From an uncultured Paracoccaceae bacterium (GTDB taxonomy: Bacteria; Pseudomonadota; Alphaproteobacteria; Rhodobacterales; Rhodobacteraceae), in assembly GCA_947488175.1 (NCBI GenBank), contig CANKYO010000011.1, positions 93,307-157,306 of the forward strand: a stretch of 64,000 nt of DNA, given 5' to 3'. This document shows, piece by piece, positions 54,133 to 63,483 of this stretch (positions are counted from its first letter, which is position 1; every line of letters begins with the position of its first letter). The notes under the pieces are model-generated. The model had not been told where the DNA came from. It ran no database searches and worked only from the letters and a program-made list of their open reading frames with translations. Both the position numbers and the translations under genes were made by a program.

Positions 54133-54639
54133 CGTTCTGATGGCGCAACTGTAAGGTGATCCGTTTGATCATTGATTTACTGACGACAGTCATCTCAAGC
54201 GTCAATCGATATCAACCTGAGGAATATTTGGCGCATACTACCATCTCCCTTGAGTGGTTTCACTCAGGGATTGTCTGCAAAAATTATTGACATATCGAGA
54301 CGGCCCTAGGCAGTACGGTGTTAGCGCATAAACAGGTCTTGTTACGCTCTTTTAAGGCACGTTCCCTCGCGTCAGGTGGCGGTTAGCGTCATGCCTAAAA
54401 GGCAATTTAATTCAGTGGCTTAAAGACAAGCTGCCCATAAAATAATCTTTCGGCCCATGAAAATGCGGTATGCGGCGGCATGCCTTCCTCACAAGCAGAG
54501 TCACAACCACACATTTCATTTTTGTAGTTGTAGTTTCGTTGAACTGGCCTAAGCTTGGTCGCAAGAGGCGCGGAGTTAGCCCCGTGACAAATTGACTAGT
54601 GAAGAAATGCTCGCCTCTATGTCATAGGGAGAACAATAC
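54133..54639. other. Intergenic region upstream of the tct operon
   Basis: No convincing gene. It contains a hairpin TCCCTTGAGTG / CACTCAGGGA (54246-54270, one bulge), a TTGACA hexamer at 54287-54292 without a good -10 at normal spacing, and an AT-rich run near 54420-54450. The tctC SD (GGGAGAAC) lies at its right end. A long 5' leader or a small RNA is possible. Confidence 0.4.
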
Positions 54640-55617
54640 ATGACTTATAGTTTTATCCGTGGTCTTGGTTTTGCAGTTGCAGCATCCGCTGCGTTTTTCA
54701 CCGCGACGACAAGTTCAGCACAAGACTGGGCACCCGATCGCCCTGTCGAAATGGTCATCATGGCCGGGCAAGGGGGCGGTGCTGACCGTCTGGCGCGCCT
54801 GTTCCAGTCGATCATCCAGAAAGAAAATCTTTCCACGATGCCGATCCTGCCCGTGAACAAGGGTGGCGGCTCTGGTGCGGAAGCATTGCGCTACCTGGCT
54901 GACAACGAGGGCGAAAACCATTTGATCATGGCGACCCTGAACAGCTACTACACAACGCCACTGCGCAATGACATTGGTGTCGACATTGAAGAGTTCACAC
55001 CAATTGCACGTATGGCGCTTGATACGTTTGTGCTGTGGGTCAATGCCGACAGCGATATCGAAACGCTTGATGACTATGTCGAAGCTGTCCGTGCTGCTGG
55101 TGGAAGCTGGAAGATGGGCGGTACTGGCACTGGTCAGGAAGACAGCTTGGTGACAGCCATGCTTGAAAACGAGTTCGGTATTTCAGTCACTTATGTTCCG
55201 TTCTCGGGCGGTGGTGATGTGGCACGTAACCTGGTGGGTGGCCATATCGATTCATCCGTGAACAACCCGTCCGAAGCGCTGGGTTTCTATCAGGCCGGTA
55301 ACCTGCGCCCAATTGCAGCGTTCACGCCTGAACGCATTGGGGCCTTCCCCGACACCCCGACGATGGGTGAACTCGGCCACGATCTGGTTTACTGGATGCA
55401 GCGGTCCTTTGTTGCGCCAAAGGATATGGCGCCAGAGGCTGTGGCCTACTACACCAACATGTTTGAACAACTCAGCCAGTCGGAAGAGTGGCAGACATAC
55501 ACCCAGGAAAAGGCGCTGATGGCGGAATTCCTGACAGGTGATGAACTGCAGGCCTACTTCCTGGAAGAGCGTGAAAAACATGCCGAGTTGCTGAATACGA
55601 TGGGCGAAGGCTCCTAA
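54640..55617 (+). CDS. tctC: Tripartite tricarboxylate transporter substrate-binding protein TctC
   Basis: Periplasmic binding protein of a TTT-family transporter, 325 residues. Signal peptide (~1-27, SSAQ), then the family start WAPDRPVEMVIMAGQGGGADRLARL, NKGGGSGAEALRYLA, and GGHIDSSVNNPSEALG for ligand binding. TTT systems take up citrate, tricarballylate, terephthalate or other carboxylates; this sequence has no diagnostic for one. A GC stem-loop 22 bases after its stop probably gives excess binding protein relative to TctA/TctB. Confidence 0.92.
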   Translation: MTYSFIRGLGFAVAASAAFFTATTSSAQDWAPDRPVEMVIMAGQGGGADRLARLFQSIIQKENLSTMPILPVNKGGGSGAEALRYLADNEGENHLIMATLNSYYTTPLRNDIGVDIEEFTPIARMALDTFVLWVNADSDIETLDDYVEAVRAAGGSWKMGGTGTGQEDSLVTAMLENEFGISVTYVPFSGGGDVARNLVGGHIDSSVNNPSEALGFYQAGNLRPIAAFTPERIGAFPDTPTMGELGHDLVYWMQRSFVAPKDMAPEAVAYYTNMFEQLSQSEEWQTYTQEKALMAEFLTGDELQAYFLEEREKHAELLNTMGEGS

Positions 55618-55639
55618 GCCTTTTCCTGAGCTTATCCAG

Positions 55640-55667
55640 TGGGGCGCGGTGATTTCGCTGCGCCCCA
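55640..55667 (+). terminator. Hairpin between tctC and tctB
   Basis: Eight-base-pair stem TGGGGCGC / GCGCCCCA with a 12-base loop, in the 86-bp tctC-tctB gap and followed by ACACTC, without a T run. Same placement as the hairpins after the liv-type binding protein and pstS. Confidence 0.55.
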
Positions 55668-55703
55668 ACACTCACCACTATCCAATAAAAACGAGACGAG
55701 ATC

Positions 55704-56195
55704 ATGTTGACGGCTGATCGAATGATCGCAGCGGCTCTGATGCTGTTGTCCCTGTACTTTATGTGGCATGCCATTGAATTGCCGATTGGTTGGAACGGCA
55801 TGACAGGTGGTCCCGGAGGCGGCGCGTTTCCGTTCTGGCTGTCAGCGATCATGTTTCTGGCCGCGGGCGGCATTCTGATCAGATCGCTTCGCGGCAACTC
55901 GGCCTATTCCGGCGACTTTTTTGACCCCGAAACACTGCGTTCTGTCATCGGCGTGATTATCGCGCTTACCGCTACCGTTGCGCTGATCCCGTGGGGCGGG
56001 GCCTATATTGCATTGCCGCTTTTTTTGATCTGGTATCTGAAAATCTTTGGCAAGCATGGTTGGGTGCTCACGCTTTCATTGACATTGTCCACCCCGATTT
56101 TCCTGTTTTTCTTCTTTGAGGTGACCCTCAAGATATTGCTGCCAAAGGGGCTGACCGAGCCGCTATTTGTGCCGCTTTATGCGATGTTCTTTTAG
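55704..56195 (+). CDS. tctB: Tripartite tricarboxylate transporter small membrane subunit TctB
   Basis: 163-residue small membrane protein with four helices (for example MIAAALMLLSLYFMWHA, FPFWLSAIMFLAAGGILI, VIGVIIALTATVAL, and a C-terminal Phe-rich helix). GGAFPFWLSAI is the conserved motif of the family. tctA starts 13 bases downstream. Role: poorly understood partner of TctA. Confidence 0.9.
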   Translation: MLTADRMIAAALMLLSLYFMWHAIELPIGWNGMTGGPGGGAFPFWLSAIMFLAAGGILIRSLRGNSAYSGDFFDPETLRSVIGVIIALTATVALIPWGGAYIALPLFLIWYLKIFGKHGWVLTLSLTLSTPIFLFFFFEVTLKILLPKGLTEPLFVPLYAMFF

Positions 56196-56207
56196 GGGCC
56201 GCCGATC

Positions 56208-57722
56208 ATGGAACTGTTAGGACATCTTGCGGACGGCTTTGCCACATCGCTGTCGCCGCTGAACCTGATGATTGTGATCCTTGGCGTCACCGCCGGGCTA
56301 TTCATCGGCGCGATGCCAGGCCTTGGGTCGGTCAATGGCGTGGCCATTGTGCTACCGCTGACATTCATTGTGCCACCGTCCTCGGCCATCATCCTGCTTG
56401 CCGCGATTTATTACGGGGCGATGTATGGAGGCGCGATCAGTTCGATCCTTCTGGGTATACCGGGTGCGTCAACATCGGTTGCGACCACGTTTGACGGGCG
56501 ACCGATGGCGCAACAGGGCAAGGCCGGGCTGGCCCTGATTGCCGCTGCGGTGGCGTCTTTTGTGGGTGGGACCGTATCGGTCGTCCTGTTTACGCTGTTT
56601 GCTGCACCTTTGGCCGATGTCGCATTGGCCTTTGGACCGCCAGAGGAATTTGCGCTTGTGCTGCTGGCTTTTACGACCTTCGTTGGTCTGGGCGGCGATG
56701 ACGTTCTGAAAACTATCATCATGATCTGCCTTGGGCTGATCCTGTCGACCGTGGGTCTTGACCTGATTTCCGGTCAGCCGCGCCTGATCTTTTTCGACCA
56801 GCCTGGCTTTTATTCCGGCGTAAGCTTTCTGGTGCTTGCTATAGGGATCTACGGGGTGGGTGAGATCCTTTACACAATTGAGACGTCTAAATCAGCGCCA
56901 AGTGTCACACCGGCCAAACTGACCTTCAAAGAGCTCAAGCTGGGCATCCAGCAAATGAACAAGCTGTGGCGCACGATGAGCTTTGGGTCGATCATGGGGT
57001 TCTTTGTTGGCATGTTGCCAGCAGCGGGCGCCACACCGGCCGCGCTGATGGCCTATGGCTTGTCCAAGCTGATGTCGAAAAAGCCAGAGACCTTCGGCAA
57101 AGGCAACATAGAAGGGGTCGCGGCCCCCGAAACGGCCAACAACGCCGCCTCGACGGGATCGCTGCTGCCGATGCTGACCCTGGGCATCCCAGGGTCGCCT
57201 ACAACGGCGCTTTTGTTGGGCGGCATGGTGATGTGGGGGCTCGTACCCGGACCAATGCTGTTTATCGAACAACCCGACTTTGTCTGGGGCCTGATCTCAT
57301 CGCTTTATACGGCCAACCTTGCCGCCGTGCTGGTGAATCTGGCGCTGATCCCGGTCTTTGTCTGGGCGCTGCGGATGCCGTTTACGGTGCTCTGTTCAAT
57401 GGTGCTGATCCTGTGCATCGTGGGCGGCTATGCCCCCAGCCAGAAGATGCATGATGTCTGGCTGATCGTTGGCTTTGGCGCTGCCGGTTACCTTCTGCGC
57501 AAGGCCGACTATCCGATGGCCCCATTGGTGCTGGCCGTTGTGCTGGGACCGCTGATGGAGAAAAGCTTTCGCCAGACGCTGATTTCCGAGCAGGGCAATG
57601 TGCTGGCATTTATCGAACGCCCGCTCTCTGCTAGCTTCATCGCGCTGAGCGTCGTTTTCTTCCTCCTACCGCTTCTGAAACATGTGCGCCGTTTGTTTCG
57701 GGGCAAGCGGGCCGAAGTCTGA
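56208..57722 (+). CDS. tctA: Tripartite tricarboxylate transporter large membrane subunit TctA
   Basis: 504-residue transporter with about 12 membrane helices. The family signature GAMPGLGSVNGVAIVLPLTF appears near the start, with its inverted-repeat counterpart GMLPAAGATPAALMAYGLSK in the second half; GVAAPETANNAASTGSLLPMLTLGIPGSPTTALLLGG is diagnostic for TctA. It uses the membrane potential or Na+/H+ gradient. The ligase gene follows after 36 bases. Confidence 0.95.
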   Translation: MELLGHLADGFATSLSPLNLMIVILGVTAGLFIGAMPGLGSVNGVAIVLPLTFIVPPSSAIILLAAIYYGAMYGGAISSILLGIPGASTSVATTFDGRPMAQQGKAGLALIAAAVASFVGGTVSVVLFTLFAAPLADVALAFGPPEEFALVLLAFTTFVGLGGDDVLKTIIMICLGLILSTVGLDLISGQPRLIFFDQPGFYSGVSFLVLAIGIYGVGEILYTIETSKSAPSVTPAKLTFKELKLGIQQMNKLWRTMSFGSIMGFFVGMLPAAGATPAALMAYGLSKLMSKKPETFGKGNIEGVAAPETANNAASTGSLLPMLTLGIPGSPTTALLLGGMVMWGLVPGPMLFIEQPDFVWGLISSLYTANLAAVLVNLALIPVFVWALRMPFTVLCSMVLILCIVGGYAPSQKMHDVWLIVGFGAAGYLLRKADYPMAPLVLAVVLGPLMEKSFRQTLISEQGNVLAFIERPLSASFIALSVVFFLLPLLKHVRRLFRGKRAEV

Positions 57723-57758
57723 CCACAAGTTGAATATCGAATAACCAAGGACGAACCC

Positions 57759-59288
57759 ATGTACACAACGATGAAAGAACTCTTGTCGGGTCACCCGGAC
57801 GATGCACCGGCGATCGGCGCACCGGGCAAAACATGGTTGAGCTACGACGCCTTGCGGGGGCTGACCGATGAAGTGGCAGCGTCGCTTCATGTGATGGGCG
57901 TGGGCAAAGGGGATAGGGTGGCGATCGTCCTGCCCAACGGACCCGAAATGGCGACGGCCTTTGTGACCATCGCACAAGTTGCCACCACGGCGCCCCTGAA
58001 CCCGGCCTATCGCGAGGAGGAATATGATTTCTACCTGTCTGATTTGAAAGCCAAGGCGCTTGTCGTCATGGCGGATGATGATGGCCCAGCGGTCGCCGCA
58101 GCGCAAAAGGCTGGCATGGCGATTGTACGGCTGTCTGTGCCGGAGGGTGCCGCGGCAGGGTATTTCAGCCTGTCCTCTGATGTGACGGGTGCTGCGGATG
58201 GGGGTGAACCGGCCTCTGATGACGTTGCCCTGATCCTGCACACATCGGGCACAACATCGCGTCCCAAGATCGTGCCGCTTTTGCAATCAAACATCGCGGC
58301 CTCGGCAGAGCATATCCACGCCTCGCTTGAACTGACGGCTGCTGATCGGTGCATGAACGTGATGCCGCTGTTCCATATCCACGGGCTGATTGCGGCGGTT
58401 ACCGCATCGCTGGCGGCCGGTGCATCGATCTGGTGCGCACCGGGGTTCAACGCGCTGCAGTTTTTCACTTGGATGAAAGAGGCGCAGCCGACCTGGTACA
58501 CGGCCGTGCCGACCATGCATCAGGCTATCCTGAGCCGGGCAGGGCGCAATGCCGATGTGATTGCGGAAACGCCGCTCCGCTTCTTGCGCTCATCCTCCGC
58601 CTCGTTGCCAGCGCAGGTGATGGTGGCCCTGAACGAAACCTTCAATGCGCCCGTGGTTGAGGCTTATGGCATGACGGAGGCGGCGCATCAGATGGCCTGC
58701 AATCCGCTGGCATCCGGCACCCAGAAACCCGGTGCGGTTGGCATTCCGGCAGGTCCGGCGATGCGGATCGCACATGAAACCGAAAACAAGCTGATTGAGG
58801 GGACAGGGGAGGTTGTGATTTCCGGCCCCAATGTCACGCCCGGATACGAAGGTAACCCAGAGGCTAATGCCAAGAACTTCTTTGACGCTGATGGCGCGCG
58901 CTGGTTCCGTACCGGCGACCAGGGGGCGTTTGATGACGAGGGATATCTGCACCTGACCGGCCGGTTGAAAGAGATCATCAACCGTGGCGGCGAAAAGATC
59001 AGCCCGCTAGAAGTTGACGGCGTATTGCTTGACCATCCCGATATTGCTCAGGTCGTCACCTTTGCGTTGCCGCATCCGAAGCTGGGGGAAGAAGTCGCGG
59101 CGGCGGTGGTTCTGAAAGAAGGGTCGGAGACGACCGATAAAGACATTCGTGCCTTTGCGGCGGATCGCATGGCGGATTTCAAGGTGCCGCGCAAGGTGAT
59201 CATCATGGATGAAATCCCTAAGGGTGCCACCGGCAAGATGCAACGGATCGGTCTGGCTGAAAAGCTGGGCCTGATCGAGAAAGCGTAA
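57759..59288 (+). CDS. Acyl-CoA synthetase, oxalyl-CoA synthetase (AAE3)-like
   Basis: 509-residue adenylate-forming ligase. P loop LHTSGTTSRPK (~158-168), A5 VEAYGMTEAAHQMACNPL, A7 WFRTGDQG, A8 GRLKEIINRGGEKISPLEV and catalytic Lys in GATGKMQR. The MPLFHIHGL, TWYTAVPTMHQAIL and FLRSSSASL segments follow plant and fungal oxalate-CoA ligase AAE3 unusually closely, so oxalate or another small carboxylate is a likely substrate. It is preceded by the tct transporter genes and SD AAGGACG; a second ATG (57771) is possible. Other fates, such as 2- to 4-carbon acids, cannot be excluded. Confidence 0.85.
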   Translation: MYTTMKELLSGHPDDAPAIGAPGKTWLSYDALRGLTDEVAASLHVMGVGKGDRVAIVLPNGPEMATAFVTIAQVATTAPLNPAYREEEYDFYLSDLKAKALVVMADDDGPAVAAAQKAGMAIVRLSVPEGAAAGYFSLSSDVTGAADGGEPASDDVALILHTSGTTSRPKIVPLLQSNIAASAEHIHASLELTAADRCMNVMPLFHIHGLIAAVTASLAAGASIWCAPGFNALQFFTWMKEAQPTWYTAVPTMHQAILSRAGRNADVIAETPLRFLRSSSASLPAQVMVALNETFNAPVVEAYGMTEAAHQMACNPLASGTQKPGAVGIPAGPAMRIAHETENKLIEGTGEVVISGPNVTPGYEGNPEANAKNFFDADGARWFRTGDQGAFDDEGYLHLTGRLKEIINRGGEKISPLEVDGVLLDHPDIAQVVTFALPHPKLGEEVAAAVVLKEGSETTDKDIRAFAADRMADFKVPRKVIIMDEIPKGATGKMQRIGLAEKLGLIEKA

Positions 59289-59291
59289 GCC

Positions 59292-60275
59292 ATGAAAATA
59301 TGTATTTTTGGGGCAGGGGCCATCGGTGGCTACATGGGGGTCAAACTCGCGCAGGCAGGGGCCGATGTCAGCCTTGTGGCACGCGGTCCGCATCTAGCGG
59401 CAATGAAGGACAAAGGCCTGAGCCTGATCGAGGAAGACAAGGATCCGGTGACCGTTCCTGTCACGGCCAGCGACAACCCCGCCGATCTTGGCCCGCAGGA
59501 TTACGTGATCGTCACGCTCAAGGCGCATTCGGTTCCACCAGTTGTGGACAAGATGCAGCCTTTGATCGGCGATGACACAACAATCGTCAGCGGTGTGAAC
59601 GGCGTGCCCTGGTGGTACTTTCACAAGATCGGCACAGATCTGGAAGGCACGCGGCTGGAAACGGTTGATCCCGGAAACGCCCAATGGGACGGTTTTGGGC
59701 CGGATCGCGTGCTTGGCTGTGTGGTATACCCGGCCGCCGAGGTTTCAGAACCCGGCACCATCAAACATATCGAAGGCAACCGGTTTTCGCTTGGCGAACC
59801 CGATGGCAGCAAATCAGACAGGGCCATGGCCTTGTCAAAAGCGCTGTCCGCGGCAGGTCTGAAAGCGCCGGTGCGCCCGCGTCTGCGTGACGAGATTTGG
59901 GTCAAGCTTTGGGGCAACCTGTCGTTTAATCCGATCTCGGCGCTGACTCATGCAACCCTTGATGTGCTTTGTACGGACCCTGGCACACGCGCCGTTGCGC
60001 GCGGCATGATGGTCGAGGCGCAAGAGATTGCCGAGAAGCTGGGCGTGAAATTCCCCATTGATGTGGATCGCCGGATCGATGGCGGGGCCGCTGTCGGGGC
60101 GCACCGGACATCGATGCTGCAGGATCTGGATGCCGGGCGACCCATGGAAATCGACGCGCTTGTCGGATCGGTTCAGGAACTGGGGCGCGTCACCAATGCA
60201 CCAACACCGACAATCGACACTGTTCTTGCGCTGATCCAGTTGCGCGGCAAATCGGCAGGTCTTTACGGACGTTGA
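59292..60275 (+). CDS. Ketopantoate reductase (2-dehydropantoate 2-reductase) family protein
   Basis: 327-residue NADPH-dependent reductase of the ApbA/PanE family. Rossmann motif IFGAGAIGGYMGVKLA at the start, catalytic Lys in VTLKAHS, and the C-terminal helical domain with WVKLWGNLSFNPISALTHAT (substrate Lys and Asn). True PanE is possible, but the position between an oxalyl-CoA-synthetase-like ligase and a stress protein, downstream of tctABC, suggests reduction of a different 2-oxo acid. It starts three bases after the ligase stop. Confidence 0.85.
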   Translation: MKICIFGAGAIGGYMGVKLAQAGADVSLVARGPHLAAMKDKGLSLIEEDKDPVTVPVTASDNPADLGPQDYVIVTLKAHSVPPVVDKMQPLIGDDTTIVSGVNGVPWWYFHKIGTDLEGTRLETVDPGNAQWDGFGPDRVLGCVVYPAAEVSEPGTIKHIEGNRFSLGEPDGSKSDRAMALSKALSAAGLKAPVRPRLRDEIWVKLWGNLSFNPISALTHATLDVLCTDPGTRAVARGMMVEAQEIAEKLGVKFPIDVDRRIDGGAAVGAHRTSMLQDLDAGRPMEIDALVGSVQELGRVTNAPTPTIDTVLALIQLRGKSAGLYGR

Positions 60276-60296
60276 GTGAACGGAAAGGGCAAAGTT

Positions 60297-61130
60297 GTGG
60301 CCATCAAAAACATCCTTGTTGCATATAACGGCTTTCCCGGATCGGAAGCCGCCTTGTTGGGGGCTGTCCAGATGCAGGCCCATTACGATGCCCATCTGAC
60401 CGGGCTTTTTGCCCATGGCGGGTCAAAACTTTCGCAACAGATCCAGCCCTGGATGCCGCAAAAGGTCAAAGACGCGATCATGGAGGTCGAGGAGCAGTCA
60501 AACCAGAACATCAAGGAAAAGTTCGACGAGGCCAGCGCGCCGGTGCCCGCAGACAAGAGACACTGGATTGAAAGCGAGGGGCCCGTTCAGCGCACTATCG
60601 CCGCCTATGCAAGGCTTTATGATATCATTGCTTTGGGCATACACGAGACGACCCCGGAATACCGGCAATCCCATATCGAAATCTATCCGGACCGGATCGC
60701 ACTTGATAGCGGGCGACCGGTGATCATCTTTCCATCGGGCAATGACAGCAAGGTTTCTGGTCGCCGCGTTGTGGTGGCATGGGATGGAGGCCGTGCAGCG
60801 GCCCGCGCATTGGCCGATGCAATGGGAATTCTGGGGGCGGATGATACGATTGAAATCGTTTCTGTTGGACGGGCGCCACTGGCCCGGTCACTGCCGGGGT
60901 TTGACGTCTGCAAAGTGTTGGAGCGTCATGGGTTTTCTGTGACCCTGACAGAACTGCCACGCGGCCGCGATTCAGTGGCCGAGATATTGATCAACCATTG
61001 TGAGGCCGTTGCCGCGAACCTGCTGGTCATGGGGGCATATGATCACTCGCCACTGCGCGAAGGGCTGATCGGTGGAGTGACGCAAGACATCGCCATCAAG
61101 ACCCGAATTCCGGTCCTGATGAGCCACTAA
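60297..61130 (+). CDS. Universal stress protein (tandem UspA domains)
   Basis: 277 residues with a degenerate N-terminal UspA domain (ILVAYNGFPGSEAALLGAV) and a second one (VVVAWDGGRAAARALADAM) ending in the ATP-binding motif LLVMGAYDHSPLREGLIGGVT. The start chosen is GTG 60297 after AAAGGGC; the frame is open from 60276. It is the last gene of the tct-ligase-KPR operon, and its TAA overlaps the stop of the convergent kinase by four bases (61127-61130). Confidence 0.85.
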   Translation: MAIKNILVAYNGFPGSEAALLGAVQMQAHYDAHLTGLFAHGGSKLSQQIQPWMPQKVKDAIMEVEEQSNQNIKEKFDEASAPVPADKRHWIESEGPVQRTIAAYARLYDIIALGIHETTPEYRQSHIEIYPDRIALDSGRPVIIFPSGNDSKVSGRRVVVAWDGGRAAARALADAMGILGADDTIEIVSVGRAPLARSLPGFDVCKVLERHGFSVTLTELPRGRDSVAEILINHCEAVAANLLVMGAYDHSPLREGLIGGVTQDIAIKTRIPVLMSH

Positions 61131-62443
61131 CGGCCCAGCACCAGTTCAGCCTTCAGCCCTCCTAGTTTTTCACTATCGCTGAGCCGGAGCACGCCCCCGT
61201 GGGTGCGCGCAATGTCCGAGACGATGGACAGGCCAAGGCCTACGCCGCTGCCCTTGTCCTGATTGCGGGCCGGATCGAGCCGCACAAATGGGTTGATCGC
61301 CTCGTCGCGCTTGTCGGCCGGGATGCCGGGTCCGTCGTCTTCGACGTAAAAGCGAACAGCCCTTTCCGTGACACTGACCCCGACCTCAGCATGTGAGCCA
61401 TAACGCAGTGCGTTGCTGACAAGGTTTTCCAACGCACGGCGAATGGCCAGTGGTCGCAGGCCAACCTCTTCTCGTGGCCCTTCGATCACGCCGGCGCTTG
61501 CGTTTTGCCCCATCCGTTTGGCGTTCTCCAGCACGTCTTCGACCAGTACCTGCGGAACGGTAGGCTCCATACTGTCACCTGCATCGCTACGGGCAAAATC
61601 CAGAAAGGCGCTGACGAGCCCTTGCATGTCGTCCACATCACGCAAGAGCGGCTCCACATCCTTGTCATCGAGCATCGATAAGCCCAGCCGCAGCCGGGTC
61701 AGCGGGGTGCGCAGATCATGGCTCACCCCCGACAACATGAGCGTGCGGCTTTGGGTCTGGCGTTCCAGCCGGTTGCGCATGTCCAGAAACGCCATGCCAG
61801 CTTCACGCACCTCGACGGCACCAGTGGGGTTGAAAGGGACGACCCGGCCCTTGCCGTAATCCGCCGCAGCTGCGGCCATCCGTTTGATCGGGCGCAGTTG
61901 ATTGCGCAGGAACACATATGCAATGGCAGTCATCACCGCGCCCATCACCGCCATGATTACCAGTAGCTGGTGCGGGTTGGATGCGGACACCCGCCTGCGG
62001 CTAAACTCCATCTGCAGAATGCCATGGCGGGTCTCGACCCACATCCGCACGCGGCGCCGATCCTCCAGCGAAATAGCGATCACATTGGCCACGCCCTGAC
62101 GGATCGATTCAATTACCATCTGCCCTGTCAGATCGATCCGCGGCTTGATATCGGCATCACCCGGTGTGGCAGGCAGTAGCGTCAGGATTTCAAGGGGTGC
62201 ATCCAGCCTGGAAATGGCTTCGCGCGCGCTTTGCAGATCAGGGGCGTCATTGACGCTGTCAATCAGGAAGCGCAGTTCAATATTGACGGCACTTGTCATC
62301 AGGCGAGTTACCCCGTCAAAGTGGCGCTGAATGAAAACCACAGAGACAAGCAATTGCAGCAGCAGAACCGGCAAGACCAGGATCAGCGCGGCCCGGCCAT
62401 AAAGGCCACGGGGCATATAATTCTTGATCCAACGAAACAGCAT
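61127..62443 (-). CDS. EnvZ-like membrane sensor histidine kinase
   Basis: 438 residues with two membrane helices (~16-40 and ~160-182) flanking a periplasmic domain, then HAMP (LRPIKRMAAAAADYGKGR), HisKA (MLSGVSHDLRTPLTRLRLGL) and HATPase_c (NLVSNALRYG, EDDGPGIP, GVGLGLSIVSDI). This is the EnvZ/RstB type of the OmpR pair. No response regulator is adjacent: the upstream neighbour is the divergent MBL gene only 20 bases away. Its partner is therefore encoded elsewhere. Confidence 0.9.
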   Translation of the reverse strand: MLFRWIKNYMPRGLYGRAALILVLPVLLLQLLVSVVFIQRHFDGVTRLMTSAVNIELRFLIDSVNDAPDLQSAREAISRLDAPLEILTLLPATPGDADIKPRIDLTGQMVIESIRQGVANVIAISLEDRRRVRMWVETRHGILQMEFSRRRVSASNPHQLLVIMAVMGAVMTAIAYVFLRNQLRPIKRMAAAAADYGKGRVVPFNPTGAVEVREAGMAFLDMRNRLERQTQSRTLMLSGVSHDLRTPLTRLRLGLSMLDDKDVEPLLRDVDDMQGLVSAFLDFARSDAGDSMEPTVPQVLVEDVLENAKRMGQNASAGVIEGPREEVGLRPLAIRRALENLVSNALRYGSHAEVGVSVTERAVRFYVEDDGPGIPADKRDEAINPFVRLDPARNQDKGSGVGLGLSIVSDIARTHGGVLRLSDSEKLGGLKAELVLGR

Positions 62444-62463
62444 GGGCGGAACCTACCGGCAGA

Positions 62464-63420
62464 ATGCGCGAACGGAAAGCACGGATGAAAGACGCAGCGG
62501 CATCCTTTGCGCCTAGGGCGGGTGTGTCTTTCCGGCTCGCACCGGATCTGGCGCTCGTTCTGGCCCCGAACCCGTCACCGATGACCTATCTGGGCACGAA
62601 CAGCTATATTCTGGGCAAGGACAAGCTGGCCATCATTGATCCGGGGCCTGATAATTCGGATCATCTGGCGGCGCTGCTGGCTGCCATCGCGGGTCGCCCG
62701 GTGAGCCACATATTGGTCACCCACACCCATCTTGATCATTCACCGCTGGCCCGCCCGTTGAGCGACGCTGTCGGCGCACCGGTTTATGCGTTCGGCAACA
62801 GCCGGGCAGGGCGCAGCGAGATCATGAGCCAGCTTGCCGCCGAAGGCCTGACCGGCGGGGGCGAAGGCATCGACCCCACCTTTGAACCAGATGCCATCCT
62901 GCGGAACGGTGACATGATTGATTTTCCGCAAAAGCCGATCACGGCACTGCATACACCGGGCCATATGGGCAATCATCTGTGTTTTTGCTGGGGGGATGTG
63001 ATCTTTACCGGCGATCATATCATGGGCTGGTCCACATCGCTCGTGTCCCCACCAGACGGTGATCTGACGGATTTCATGCGCTCCTGTGATCGCCTACAAG
63101 ACATGCCCGCAAGAATTTATTACCCGGGTCACGGGGCGCCGGTGACCTATCCCAAGGCGCGGCTGGCGTGGCTGATTGCACATCGGCGCAACCGCGAGGC
63201 CCAGATTATCAAGGCGCTTGCTGACGGATCTGCGACCGTCAGCGCTTTGACAAAAGTAGTTTATACCGATGTGGCGCAGGGGTTGCTGCCCGCAGCCGAA
63301 CGCAATGTTTTTGCACATCTCATCGACTTCGCAGGGCGCGGTATTGTCGTGGCACGGCCCGCGCTTGGCGTGGCCGCCGAATTCACGATCTCAGACACCG
63401 CCGCTGATGACCAGACTTAA
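62464..63420 (+). CDS. MBL-fold metallo-hydrolase (LACTB2-like)
   Basis: 318 residues. Metal motif VTHTHLDHSPLA (HxHxDH), then HTPGHMGNHLCF, FTGDHIMG and YPGHGAPV, giving the complete ligand set of glyoxalase II/LACTB2-type hydrolases. A C-terminal helical region (~230-300) with a winged-helix-like LACTB2 tail (VVYTDVAQGLLPAAERNVFAHL) follows. LACTB2 relatives include RNases and thioester hydrolases. ATG 62464 is only 20 bases from the divergent kinase start; ATG 62485, after GGAAAGCACGG, is an equally plausible start. Confidence 0.88.
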   Translation: MRERKARMKDAAASFAPRAGVSFRLAPDLALVLAPNPSPMTYLGTNSYILGKDKLAIIDPGPDNSDHLAALLAAIAGRPVSHILVTHTHLDHSPLARPLSDAVGAPVYAFGNSRAGRSEIMSQLAAEGLTGGGEGIDPTFEPDAILRNGDMIDFPQKPITALHTPGHMGNHLCFCWGDVIFTGDHIMGWSTSLVSPPDGDLTDFMRSCDRLQDMPARIYYPGHGAPVTYPKARLAWLIAHRRNREAQIIKALADGSATVSALTKVVYTDVAQGLLPAAERNVFAHLIDFAGRGIVVARPALGVAAEFTISDTAADDQT

Positions 63421-63466
63421 TCCAAAAACCTGTCGAAACCCACTGGACGCGGCCAAAACGCATTGC

Positions 63467-63472
63467 TATATG
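63467..63472 (+). promoter_or_regulatory. Candidate -10 element of the tRNA-Asn gene
   Basis: TATATG twelve bases before the tRNA, with CTGGAC at 63443-63448 as a possible -35 (18-base spacer). Weak match only. Confidence 0.3.
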
Positions 63473-63483
63473 GCCCCGAGTGT

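Noticed and set aside
54287..54315. TTGACA as the tctC promoter
   Set aside because: No acceptable -10 hexamer lies 16-18 bases downstream, and it is over 300 bases from the gene.
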